In this document: positions 42,989 through 50,692 of the stretch, in pieces
Position numbering within the stretch: the stretch's first letter is position 1
Layout of the letters: the number at the start of each line of letters is the position of its first letter
Assembly (NCBI GenBank): GCA_020853775.1
Contig: JADYYH010000054.1
Location: 1 to 64,000 of the forward strand
DNA from: Nitrospira sp.
Lineage (GTDB): Bacteria; Nitrospirota; Nitrospiria; Nitrospirales; Nitrospiraceae
Direction of reading: 5' to 3'
Length of the DNA: 64,000 nt
Made by a program: the position numbers and the translations under genes
The notes under the pieces: model-generated
What the model saw: only the letters and a program-made list of their open reading frames with translations
Told to the model about the DNA's origin: nothing
Database searches by the model: none

Positions 42989-43702
42989 ATGAATAATCTG
43001 ATCCTACATCGTCATCCAGCGTCGTTCCTCGAAGTGGGGCTCTCGCTGCAGTTGAGTCTGCCCACCGAGGGCACGGGAGCGCAGTATGGCGGCTCAGTCC
43101 TGGGATGGAAAGAGCGTAGCTGGATTGTGTGTGAATGGCCGTTTCACTTCGGGCAACCTATACCTTGCGTGGCGGGCATGCCCTGTCTGTTGCGATACAT
43201 CTACAATGGAAAAATGATCGGATACCGCACGGACGTGTTGCATGCGCAATTGCAGCCGTTTCCTTTTTTGCTGTTGGCGTTCCCTTCCACGCTGGAAGAA
43301 GTGCCGCTCCGTAAACACGGGCGAGTGACGGCTCAAGAACCCATTGTGCTGTTGCAAGTGGATCAGAACCAGCGCGCCCACCCAACCGGCAGTCCCTCCC
43401 GCATCGGCGGGCTCTTAACGGACCTCAGCGCGTCCGGGTGCGCCGTGCTTCTCCAACGGCCGATGCAGGACTTTTTCCCAGGCATGGTCATGCGCGCGGA
43501 ATTCGAAATCGTGGGGACAGGCCACGTCAACAATCTGACAGGGGTCGTCCGAAACGTGTCAACGCAGGCAGAGGGAACGCATCTCGGCCTGGAGTTCCGA
43601 TTCGACGGGAAGGAAACCATCGAGTACCGCGGGTGGGGAGGATCGGTCAGAAAAGCGCTGGAATCCTTCGTCCTTCAGAAACATTCCTTCGAGTCCGCCT
43701 AG
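42989..43702 (+). CDS. YcgR-like PilZ domain protein (c-di-GMP effector)
   Basis: A 237-residue cytoplasmic protein. The N-terminal part (about 10-100) resembles the YcgR-N/PilZN beta domain. The C-terminal PilZ domain carries the c-di-GMP motifs RKHGR at 108-112 (RxxxR) and DLSASG at 145-150 ([DN]xSxxG), so it should bind c-di-GMP. YcgR proteins act as a flagellar brake by touching FliG/FliM or MotA. Late-class promoter and the divergent HD-GYP gene support a role in c-di-GMP control of swimming. ATG follows GGGGAGA. Confidence 0.88.
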   Translation: MNNLILHRHPASFLEVGLSLQLSLPTEGTGAQYGGSVLGWKERSWIVCEWPFHFGQPIPCVAGMPCLLRYIYNGKMIGYRTDVLHAQLQPFPFLLLAFPSTLEEVPLRKHGRVTAQEPIVLLQVDQNQRAHPTGSPSRIGGLLTDLSASGCAVLLQRPMQDFFPGMVMRAEFEIVGTGHVNNLTGVVRNVSTQAEGTHLGLEFRFDGKETIEYRGWGGSVRKALESFVLQKHSFESA

Positions 43703-43811
43703 ACTACAGCGGTTGCCGGGGACTGGGAATTTTTTGCCTGGTCGCAGCGCCCGCATCAGTTCTCCAACTAAGAAATCCTACGGTGTCACATCCTCCGCCT
43801 GACAGCCTCAG

Positions 43812-43827
43812 TGGCATACATCTTGAT
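43812..43827 (+). promoter_or_regulatory. weak sigma54-like site before the glycan operon
   Basis: TGGCATACATCTTGAT has a good TGGCA element (GG at 43813-43814) and exact spacing, but TTGA at -12 in place of TTGC. A start near 43838 would lie 62 bases before the ATG at 43900. If real it would tie the glycan operon to flagellar timing; the -12 mismatch makes it uncertain. Confidence 0.35.
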
Positions 43828-43899
43828 TAGTCTCCTGGTGCGGTGCCTGGTCTGCTGACAGACGCAGGCTTCCTTTTTGGCGCGAGAGGGACCACTACC

Positions 43900-45093
43900 A
43901 TGACGCTTCATGCACACAGTACCAAGCTCAACCCGCGATGGTGTCTGGCTCAGGATACGATCGACCGGCAGGACATTGATCGTTTGGTCGACTGGCTGCG
44001 GACCTATCCGCGGCTGACGAAAGGCGCGGTGACCGTCGAGTTCGAGCGGCAGTGGTCCGAGTGGCTCGGGCGCCCCTATTCGGTGCACTGCAATTCCGGG
44101 TCATCGGCCAATCTCCTCATGTACTACGCCTTGCTGCGGTCGGGGAAGTTGCGCAACACCAACGTCATCGTTCCGAGCGTCGGGTGGGTCACGTCCATCG
44201 CTCCGGCCATTCAATTCGGGTTTACTCCATTTATGTGCGAGGCGGATCCCGACACCTTCGGCCTCGATCTCAACCACCTTGAAGACCTGTTGAAGCGCCA
44301 TCAGGCGCAGACGGTGCTGCTGGTTCAGGTGCTTGGCGTGCCGCATCGAATGCGCGAGCTGCAGACGTTGAAAGATCGATACGGTTTTTATCTGCTCGAA
44401 GACGCCTGCGCCGCGATCGGAGCCGAATACGGCGGCAAAAAGGTTGGGACATTCGGCGACATGGCGAGCTTTTCGTTTTACTTCGGGCATCAAATGTCCA
44501 CGATCGAAGGCGGCATGGTGTCGTCCAGCGACAAAGCGCTCACGAACCTCCTCCTTATGTTGCGCAGCCACGGCTGGAGCAAGGATGTCGATCCGGCGCG
44601 GCATGAGGAATTGGTCGAACAGTATCAGGTGGACGACTTTCATTCGCCCTTCGTGTTTTACGAACCGGGCTTCAATTTGCGTTCGACCGATCTGAATGCA
44701 TTCATCGGCCTCGAGCAATTGCGCAAGCTGGACTGGATGACCGGTCGGCGACAAGCCAATCACGATCTCTACCTCGCACAACTGGGGAAGCGGTTTTATA
44801 CGCAGCGGCCGCCGCAAGGCAGCAAGGTGGCGAGCATATCCTTCGGCCTGCTGGCCGATAGCCAGGAACAACGGACACGCATCGTCCGGGCGTTGGTGGC
44901 CGAGGGAGTGGAGACACGCATTTTTTCAGCCGGGAATCTGGGCCTGCATCCGTTCTGGATGAATCGCTACGGGAAAGCCAGTTTTCCTGTGGCGGACCGG
45001 GTGCATCACTGCGGATTGTTTCTGCCGAACCACGCCTCGATGACCGACCAGGACGTCCGGCATATTTCCCGTATCGTCCTGGAGGCCGCATGA
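43900..45093 (+). CDS. DegT/DnrJ/EryC1-family PLP enzyme with His in place of Lys (3-dehydrase-like)
   Basis: A 397-residue fold-type I PLP protein of the sugar aminotransferase family: HCNSGSSANLLMYYALL near 67-83, LLEDACAAIGAEYGGKKVGT near 166-185, and SFYFGHQMSTIEGGM. The lysine that normally forms the internal aldimine is replaced by H197. Among known family members this substitution marks the sugar 3-dehydrases (RfbH/E1 of CDP-sugar pathways and ColD of GDP-colitose), which remove the C3 hydroxyl instead of aminating. So a deoxygenating role on a nucleotide-linked keto sugar is more likely than transamination. ATG at 43900 follows GAGAGGG; an in-frame upstream start is not used. First gene of the glycan operon. 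Confidence 0.85.
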   Translation: MTLHAHSTKLNPRWCLAQDTIDRQDIDRLVDWLRTYPRLTKGAVTVEFERQWSEWLGRPYSVHCNSGSSANLLMYYALLRSGKLRNTNVIVPSVGWVTSIAPAIQFGFTPFMCEADPDTFGLDLNHLEDLLKRHQAQTVLLVQVLGVPHRMRELQTLKDRYGFYLLEDACAAIGAEYGGKKVGTFGDMASFSFYFGHQMSTIEGGMVSSSDKALTNLLLMLRSHGWSKDVDPARHEELVEQYQVDDFHSPFVFYEPGFNLRSTDLNAFIGLEQLRKLDWMTGRRQANHDLYLAQLGKRFYTQRPPQGSKVASISFGLLADSQEQRTRIVRALVAEGVETRIFSAGNLGLHPFWMNRYGKASFPVADRVHHCGLFLPNHASMTDQDVRHISRIVLEAA

Positions 45094-45145
45094 GCAGGGG
45101 AATGGGCCGGCACGAGTGGCATAACCAGAGGGAGCTCGTTCGACT

Positions 45146-46093
45146 ATGACCACAGGTTCAACACATGTCCTCATCACCGGAGGCGCCGGATATCTGGGTT
45201 CCGTCCTGACCAGACGATTGCTGGATCGCGGGTATGCGGTCACCGTCCTCGACAATTTTATGTACCGGCAAAACAGCCTGATGGATTGTTGCGCCGAAGA
45301 GAAGTTTCAGGTCGTGCGCGGAGACTGCCGGGATGAACGGCTGCTGACTGATTTGCTGCGCAAGGCCGATATCATCATCCCGCTGGCCGCGCTGGTCGGA
45401 GCGCCGCTCTGCGACAGAGACCGCGTCGGCGCGTACACGGTGAATTTCGAGGCCGTGCAACTGCTCTGCAAACTGTCGTCTCCTCGCCAGCAGATCATTT
45501 TCCCTGTGACCAACAGCGGGTATGGCATCGGACGACCTGGTGTGCCATGCACCGAAGATTCGCCGCTTCGGCCCATCAGTCTGTATGGGGAAACCAAGGT
45601 GAAGGCTGAACGCGTCGTCTTGGACCGAGGCAATGCCATCACCCTGCGGTTAGCGACCGTCTTCGGCGTCTCGCCGAGAATGCGCATGGATTTACTCGTG
45701 AACGATTTCGTCTGGCGGGCAGTGCATGATCGAGCGGTGGTGGTGTTTGAAGGCCACTGCAAACGGAACTACATCCATATCCGTGACGTCGTACGCACGT
45801 TTCTCCATGCGATCGATCACTTCGACGACATGAAAAACCGTCCCTACAACGTCGGGTTGGACGACGCCAATCTCTCGAAACTCGAACTCTGCCGCGAAAT
45901 CCAGCGCGTGCTGCCGCAGTTCGTGTCCTTCGAAGCGCCGATCGGGGAGGATCCGGACAAACGCGATTACATCGTCTCGAATCAACGTCTGCTGGAAACC
46001 GGGTTCAAGCCGGAATGGTCGCTGGAGCGGGGGATCCGCGAGTTGATCAAGTGCTACACGGTCGTCAAAGCCGGTCAATATGCCAATGTCTGA
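45146..46093 (+). CDS. NAD-dependent sugar epimerase/dehydratase (extended SDR)
   Basis: A 315-residue extended short-chain dehydrogenase. Nucleotide-binding GGAGYLG at 12-18, aspartate of LDNF, catalytic Y147 and K151 in YGETK, and TNSGYG just before. These families act as 4-epimerases, 4,6-dehydratases or C4 reductases of nucleotide sugars; which one cannot be decided by eye. Follows the 3-dehydrase-like gene and precedes the heptose kinase, so GDP-heptose derivatives are a possible substrate. ATG preceded by GAGGGAG-like sequence (cagagggagctcg). Confidence 0.87.
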   Translation: MTTGSTHVLITGGAGYLGSVLTRRLLDRGYAVTVLDNFMYRQNSLMDCCAEEKFQVVRGDCRDERLLTDLLRKADIIIPLAALVGAPLCDRDRVGAYTVNFEAVQLLCKLSSPRQQIIFPVTNSGYGIGRPGVPCTEDSPLRPISLYGETKVKAERVVLDRGNAITLRLATVFGVSPRMRMDLLVNDFVWRAVHDRAVVVFEGHCKRNYIHIRDVVRTFLHAIDHFDDMKNRPYNVGLDDANLSKLELCREIQRVLPQFVSFEAPIGEDPDKRDYIVSNQRLLETGFKPEWSLERGIRELIKCYTVVKAGQYANV

Positions 46094-46123
46094 GTTGAGC
46101 GCAAGGCGGCAGGGAGGGCGAGG

Positions 46124-47194
46124 ATGATCATCAGCCGGACGCCGTTCCGTATCTCGTTTTTCGGTGGTGGGACCGATTATCCCGTCTGGTTCCGGGAACA
46201 TGGCGGAGCAGTGCTGGCGACGACCATCGATAAATATTGCTACATCAGCTGCCGCCAGCTGCCCCCGTTCTTCGAGCATCGGACCAGGATTGCCTATTCG
46301 CGCATCGAGCTGGTGAACAACAATCAGGAGATCGAGCATCCTGCCGTGCGCGGCGTGCTGAAGTACCTCAACATCGACGACGGGCTGGAGATCCATCACG
46401 ACGGCGACCTGCCGGCACGAACCGGGTTGGGATCCAGTTCCTCCTTCACCGTCGGGCTACTCCATACACTCTACGCCTTGCAGCACATCATGCCCAGCAA
46501 AGCGCAGTTGGCTCAAGCGGCGATCCATGTCGAACAGGATGTGCTCGGCGAGGCCGTGGGATGCCAGGACCAAGTGCTCGCGGCGCATGGCGGCCTGTGC
46601 AAAGCCACGTTTTTCCAGAACGGGGACATCGGACAGGCGCCGATCATCATGCGGCCGGAGCGGCTCACGGCGTTTCAAAGCCATCTTCAACTGTACTTCA
46701 CCGGATTTTCGCGCATCGCCTCGGAAGTCGCGCGCGAGCAGATCGATCGCACAGCACAACGGCAGTGTGAATTGTCCACGATGTTGCAGATGGTCGATGA
46801 GGGTGTATCGATTCTGACGGGCGACCGAGATTTGGCCGACTTCGGCGCCATGCTGCATGAGGCCTGGATGCTCAAACGGCGGTTGACCTCGCGTATCACC
46901 ACGCCGGCCATCGATGCGATTTACGCGGCCGCCAGAGAAGCAGGCGCACTCGGAGGAAAACTCCTGGGCGCCGGCGGAGGCGGCTTCATGCTGCTCTTCG
47001 CCAGGCCGGAAGATCATGAGCGGATTCGTCTGGCGCTTCCGGGCTTACTCCAGGTGCCGTTTAAGTTTGAGGGGTTGGGCACCCAAATCGTGTTTTATCA
47101 GGAAGATCAGCTGATGCTGGATGACGTGTGGGCGCAAAGCTCCGCACAGACCGCAGCCCAGTTGAAGGCTACTCTCCTTGGAAAGGCGGCCTGA
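46124..47194 (+). CDS. hddA: GHMP kinase, D-glycero-D-manno-heptose 7-phosphate kinase-like (HddA)
   Basis: A 356-residue GHMP kinase. N-terminal ISRTPFRISFFGGGTDYP, the ATP loop PARTGLGSSSSFTVGLL near 101-117 and the C-terminal GGKLLGAGGGGFMLLF near 281-296 match the HddA branch, which phosphorylates D-glycero-alpha-D-manno-heptose 7-phosphate at C1. The next gene, a nucleotidyltransferase (HddC-like), overlaps by one base, exactly as in GDP-heptose clusters. GmhA and GmhB genes needed to feed the pathway are not in the window. Fucokinase-like members share the fold, so substrate is inferred. Confidence 0.85.
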   Translation: MIISRTPFRISFFGGGTDYPVWFREHGGAVLATTIDKYCYISCRQLPPFFEHRTRIAYSRIELVNNNQEIEHPAVRGVLKYLNIDDGLEIHHDGDLPARTGLGSSSSFTVGLLHTLYALQHIMPSKAQLAQAAIHVEQDVLGEAVGCQDQVLAAHGGLCKATFFQNGDIGQAPIIMRPERLTAFQSHLQLYFTGFSRIASEVAREQIDRTAQRQCELSTMLQMVDEGVSILTGDRDLADFGAMLHEAWMLKRRLTSRITTPAIDAIYAAAREAGALGGKLLGAGGGGFMLLFARPEDHERIRLALPGLLQVPFKFEGLGTQIVFYQEDQLMLDDVWAQSSAQTAAQLKATLLGKAA

Positions 47195-47958
47195 TGGCTC
47201 AGTTTGCCGACTGTGATGTCATCATTCTCTGCGGGGGATTCGGAACCAGGCTGCAATCCGTCGTATCCGACCGCCCGAAACCGATGGCGGAGATTCACGG
47301 CCGTCCGTTCGTGTCGTTGCTGGTCGAACACTTCCTGCGCCATGGCGCGCGCCGTTTCATTTTCAGCACCGGACATTTTGGAGAGATGATCGAGGATTGG
47401 TTTCTCCGCCACCGCGGGCCCTATGAGACGGTGTTCGTGCGTGATCCGGTCCCTCTAGGCACCGGTGGGGCGCTGGCGCATGCCATGCCGCTGGTGCGGA
47501 GCAATCCGTTTCTTCTGCTGAATGGCGATTCATTCTGCGAGATCGATCCGGAACGATTGTTGCGGTTCCATACTCGCAAACGGGCGGGCGCGACGATTGC
47601 CGTCACCCACGACGACACCCGAGAAGACACCGGTGCGGTGGTGTTAGGGGAGGGCGACCGCCTGTTGTCGATGGTTGAAAAGCCACGAAAGCGGACATCG
47701 ACCTATCACAATGCCGGGGTCTATCTGTTCGATCGCGCTGTCACCACGCTGTTTCCGGACCGGCCGGTCTGGTCCCTTGAGCGGGACCTCTTGCCGCGTC
47801 TCGCCACGAAGCAGTGTTATGGCTTCGTCACCGCCAGTCCGCTGTACGACATCGGAACTCCGGAACGCCTGGCGCATTTCCGTGACACCTGGAAGGACAC
47901 ATCGGCCTATTTCCCGACCTCGCTCCTCCATCAGTCACAAGGATCGATGTCACGATGA
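47194..47958 (+). CDS. hddC: sugar-1-phosphate nucleotidyltransferase, HddC-like
   Basis: A 254-residue nucleotidyltransferase. The signature CDVIILCGGFGTRLQSVVSD with RPKPMAEIHGRPF is at the N-terminus, followed by LLNGDSFCEID (metal-binding D) and EKPRKRTSTYHNAGVYLF. Together with the upstream kinase this fits D-glycero-alpha-D-manno-heptose 1-phosphate guanylyltransferase, giving GDP-heptose. The ATG shares its A with the hddA stop (TGATG). The end overlaps the aminotransferase gene by ATGA. Confidence 0.85.
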   Translation: MAQFADCDVIILCGGFGTRLQSVVSDRPKPMAEIHGRPFVSLLVEHFLRHGARRFIFSTGHFGEMIEDWFLRHRGPYETVFVRDPVPLGTGGALAHAMPLVRSNPFLLLNGDSFCEIDPERLLRFHTRKRAGATIAVTHDDTREDTGAVVLGEGDRLLSMVEKPRKRTSTYHNAGVYLFDRAVTTLFPDRPVWSLERDLLPRLATKQCYGFVTASPLYDIGTPERLAHFRDTWKDTSAYFPTSLLHQSQGSMSR

Positions 47959-49175
47959 GCCAGCAGAGAGTGCCGATGCCGCAGACTCTCAGCAGACCGG
48001 CCTTTTCCGCACGAGGCGAACGATTGATCGGGCAGGAAATGTTTCGCGTACTGGATCGCGCGCAAACGCTGGAACGCCAGGGGCATCGGATGTATCACCT
48101 GGAACTCGGCAACCCGCGCATGCCTCCGCCCTCTGAGATTCTTGAGGCGGCCATAGGGGAACTGCAGGCCAGGCAAGTCGGATACGCCCCGATGGCCGGC
48201 GTTCACGAACTGCGCACAGCGGTGGCCGGGCGCTACGCCGCGTTGACCGGGCAACCGATGACGGCCTCCCAGGTCGTCATCAGCCCGGCGAATATGCTCA
48301 TTCACCAGTTTCTGGATATCACCTGCAATCCGGGAGAGCGGGTGGTGCTCTTTACGCCGGCGTTTCCTTCCTATTGGGCGGCGGCGACACACCTCGGGCT
48401 TCAGGTCGTCCCCATTCCTCTGTCGGCGCGCGACGGCTTTCACCTGTCACGGGTCGCCGTTGATTCGGCGGTGGCGGCAAAACCCAGGGCGATTATTGTC
48501 AACAGCGCAAATAATCCGACAGGGGCTGTCTATGACCCGGCGATCCTTCATGAGCTGGTGGCACGTTGCGGAAAGGAAGGGATCTGGCTCCTCAGCGATG
48601 AAACCTATGCCGATCTGGCCTTCGATGGTTCGCACGTTACGCTGGCGGCTCCGCAGGTCGGACATGTCGTCGCCATGTCGTCCTTTTCCAAGGTGTTGTC
48701 CATTCCGGGGTTTCGCAGCGGCTATGCCCTGGCGCATGACGCGGTGATTGCCAAACTCGCACTATCCAATTCCACTTTGTATTCGTGCCTTCCCGGCTTT
48801 ACGCAGGTCGGCTGCGTCGCAGGCTTGTCTGTGCTCGACGCCTATGCGCAGGAGGTCCGCGCTCGCAACCGACGTCTCATCGCGACCTGTCATGATCGTC
48901 TCACTCAGGGAGGACTGTTGCACGGCCACCATCCGGAAGCAGGCTTTTATCTCTTTGTCGATATCACCGGGACCGGCCTCGACGATATGACGTTCTGCCG
49001 ACGTCTGCTGGAAGAACAGCACACGGCGGTGACGCCGGGACGCTGCTTCGGGGACACCTTCGCATCTCATATCCGACTGGCCCTGTGCGGGCAGGAAGAA
49101 GACGTGCTGGAGGGCGTGTCGCGCACCATCGTCTTTGCGCAAAAACTGGGAGGTTGCCGTGTCCAAGCCGCTTGA
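47955..49175 (+). CDS. class I/II PLP-dependent aminotransferase
   Basis: A 406-residue fold-type I aminotransferase. Features: YHLELGNPRMPPP near 47-59, NPTG at 187-190, SDETYADLAFDG near 214-225, and PLP lysine K246 in SSFSKVLSIPGFRSGY. It resembles aspartate/tyrosine-type transaminases rather than sugar aminotransferases. In this operon it could provide an amino acid- or amino-modified glycan substituent, but the substrate is unknown. It overlaps both neighbours (ATGA with hddC, and 17 bases with the radical SAM gene). Confidence 0.85.
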   Translation: MSQQRVPMPQTLSRPAFSARGERLIGQEMFRVLDRAQTLERQGHRMYHLELGNPRMPPPSEILEAAIGELQARQVGYAPMAGVHELRTAVAGRYAALTGQPMTASQVVISPANMLIHQFLDITCNPGERVVLFTPAFPSYWAAATHLGLQVVPIPLSARDGFHLSRVAVDSAVAAKPRAIIVNSANNPTGAVYDPAILHELVARCGKEGIWLLSDETYADLAFDGSHVTLAAPQVGHVVAMSSFSKVLSIPGFRSGYALAHDAVIAKLALSNSTLYSCLPGFTQVGCVAGLSVLDAYAQEVRARNRRLIATCHDRLTQGGLLHGHHPEAGFYLFVDITGTGLDDMTFCRRLLEEQHTAVTPGRCFGDTFASHIRLALCGQEEDVLEGVSRTIVFAQKLGGCRVQAA

Positions 49176-50667
49176 CGTCCTGCTGGTGACGCCACCCAGC
49201 CGGGTCCAGGTCTATCAGGAACTGAGCCGCGACTTCGCCGCCATCGAACCTCCGGTGTGGTCGGGCTTGATCGCCACCTACCTTCGGCAACACAGTTGTT
49301 CCGTGGCGATCCTGGACGCTGAGGCCCAGGGGCTCACGCATCAGCAAACCGCCGAGCAGATCGCAGCCATCGCCCCTAGGTTGGCGGTCTTCGTCATTTA
49401 CGGGCAACAACCATCCGCCTCCACCCAGTGCATGCCCGCAGGCCGGAAGGTCTGCGAGATTCTCAATACCCTCGCCGACATTCCCACACTCGTGATGGGG
49501 ACTCACCCGTCAGCCTTGCCGAAACGTACGTTGCTGGAGGAGCCCTATACGTATGTCTGTCAGGGGGAGGGACCGGCGACCATTCTCGGTCTCATCGTCG
49601 CCTTGCGGGCACCTCAACATTCGCTCCGCGACGTTCCCGGATTGTGGCACATGGAAGAGGGGAATGAGGTCGGCAATGCGCCCGCGCCGCTCCTCACGAA
49701 TCTGGACCGGGACCTGCCGGGGCAAGCGTGGGACCTGCTCGATATGAGCCGGTATCGCGCCCACAATTGGCATTGTTTTGGAAATCCTGAGACACGATCT
49801 CCCTACGCCTCGCTCCAGACCAGCCTGGGATGTCCGTTTACCTGTTCGTTCTGCTGCATCAATGCGCCGTTCACCACACCGATGTTACGTGTCTGGAGCC
49901 CTGACAATGTCATCGGCCAGATCGACCGCCTGGTGCATGAGTACGGCGTCTCGAATATCAAAATTCCGGATGAGATGTTCGTCTTGAACCGGCGCCACGT
50001 CATCGGCATTTGCGACCGGATCATCGAACGGGGTTATCACCTGAACATCTGGGCCTATGCGCGCGTCGATACGGTGCAGGATGAAGTGCTGGAGAAGCTG
50101 GCGCGCGCCGGATTTACGTGGTTGGGGCTCGGCATCGAGTCCGGCAGTCAACATGTCCGTGACGGGGTCGAGAAGGGCCGCTTCGGGGAACGAGAGATCG
50201 TCGCCACGGTGGGCCGCATCCGTTCCCACGGCATCCATGTTGCGGCGAATTACATCTTCGGCCTACCGGACGACACCCTGGAGAGCATGCGCACCACGCT
50301 CGACTTAGCGCTGACGCTCAATACCGAATGGGCAAATTTCTATTGCGCCATGGCCTATCCCGGCTCGGCGTTGTATAGCCTGGCGAAACAGAAGCGATGG
50401 ACATTACCGGACGATCAGGGCGGCCCTGGCTGGATCGGCTACTCACAACATGCCTATGAATGCCTGCCGCTGCCGACCGATAGTCTCACGGCCACCCAAG
50501 TCCTGTCTTTCCGCGATCACGCGTTCCTGGAGTACTTCGGCCATCCCGGTTATCTGACCATGTTGCAACGAACGTTCGGCCCACGCGTCGTCGCTCACGT
50601 AGCGGAGATGTGCCGGCATCAGGTGCGCCGTCGCCATCACGATCAGGCGGCCAATCGGGCGGCGTAG
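49159..50667 (+). CDS. B12-binding-domain radical SAM protein (first of two)
   Basis: A 502-residue protein. The N-terminal half (about 1-150) is a cobalamin-binding-like Rossmann domain (DVLLVTPPSRVQVYQELSRD) though no clear DxHxxG is seen. The radical SAM core (about 215-430) has the iron-sulfur motif C225-x3-C229-x2-C232 (LGCPFTCSFCC) and GLGIESGSQHVRDGVEKG. Members of this group methylate or rearrange unactivated carbons. GTG at 49159 with GGGAGG at about 49148-49153 is preferred over an upstream frame. Likely modifies a sugar or lipid in this glycan pathway. Confidence 0.87.
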   Translation: MSKPLDVLLVTPPSRVQVYQELSRDFAAIEPPVWSGLIATYLRQHSCSVAILDAEAQGLTHQQTAEQIAAIAPRLAVFVIYGQQPSASTQCMPAGRKVCEILNTLADIPTLVMGTHPSALPKRTLLEEPYTYVCQGEGPATILGLIVALRAPQHSLRDVPGLWHMEEGNEVGNAPAPLLTNLDRDLPGQAWDLLDMSRYRAHNWHCFGNPETRSPYASLQTSLGCPFTCSFCCINAPFTTPMLRVWSPDNVIGQIDRLVHEYGVSNIKIPDEMFVLNRRHVIGICDRIIERGYHLNIWAYARVDTVQDEVLEKLARAGFTWLGLGIESGSQHVRDGVEKGRFGEREIVATVGRIRSHGIHVAANYIFGLPDDTLESMRTTLDLALTLNTEWANFYCAMAYPGSALYSLAKQKRWTLPDDQGGPGWIGYSQHAYECLPLPTDSLTATQVLSFRDHAFLEYFGHPGYLTMLQRTFGPRVVAHVAEMCRHQVRRRHHDQAANRAA

Positions 50668-50692
50668 CATGAGCGCAGGGAAAGGAGCATCC

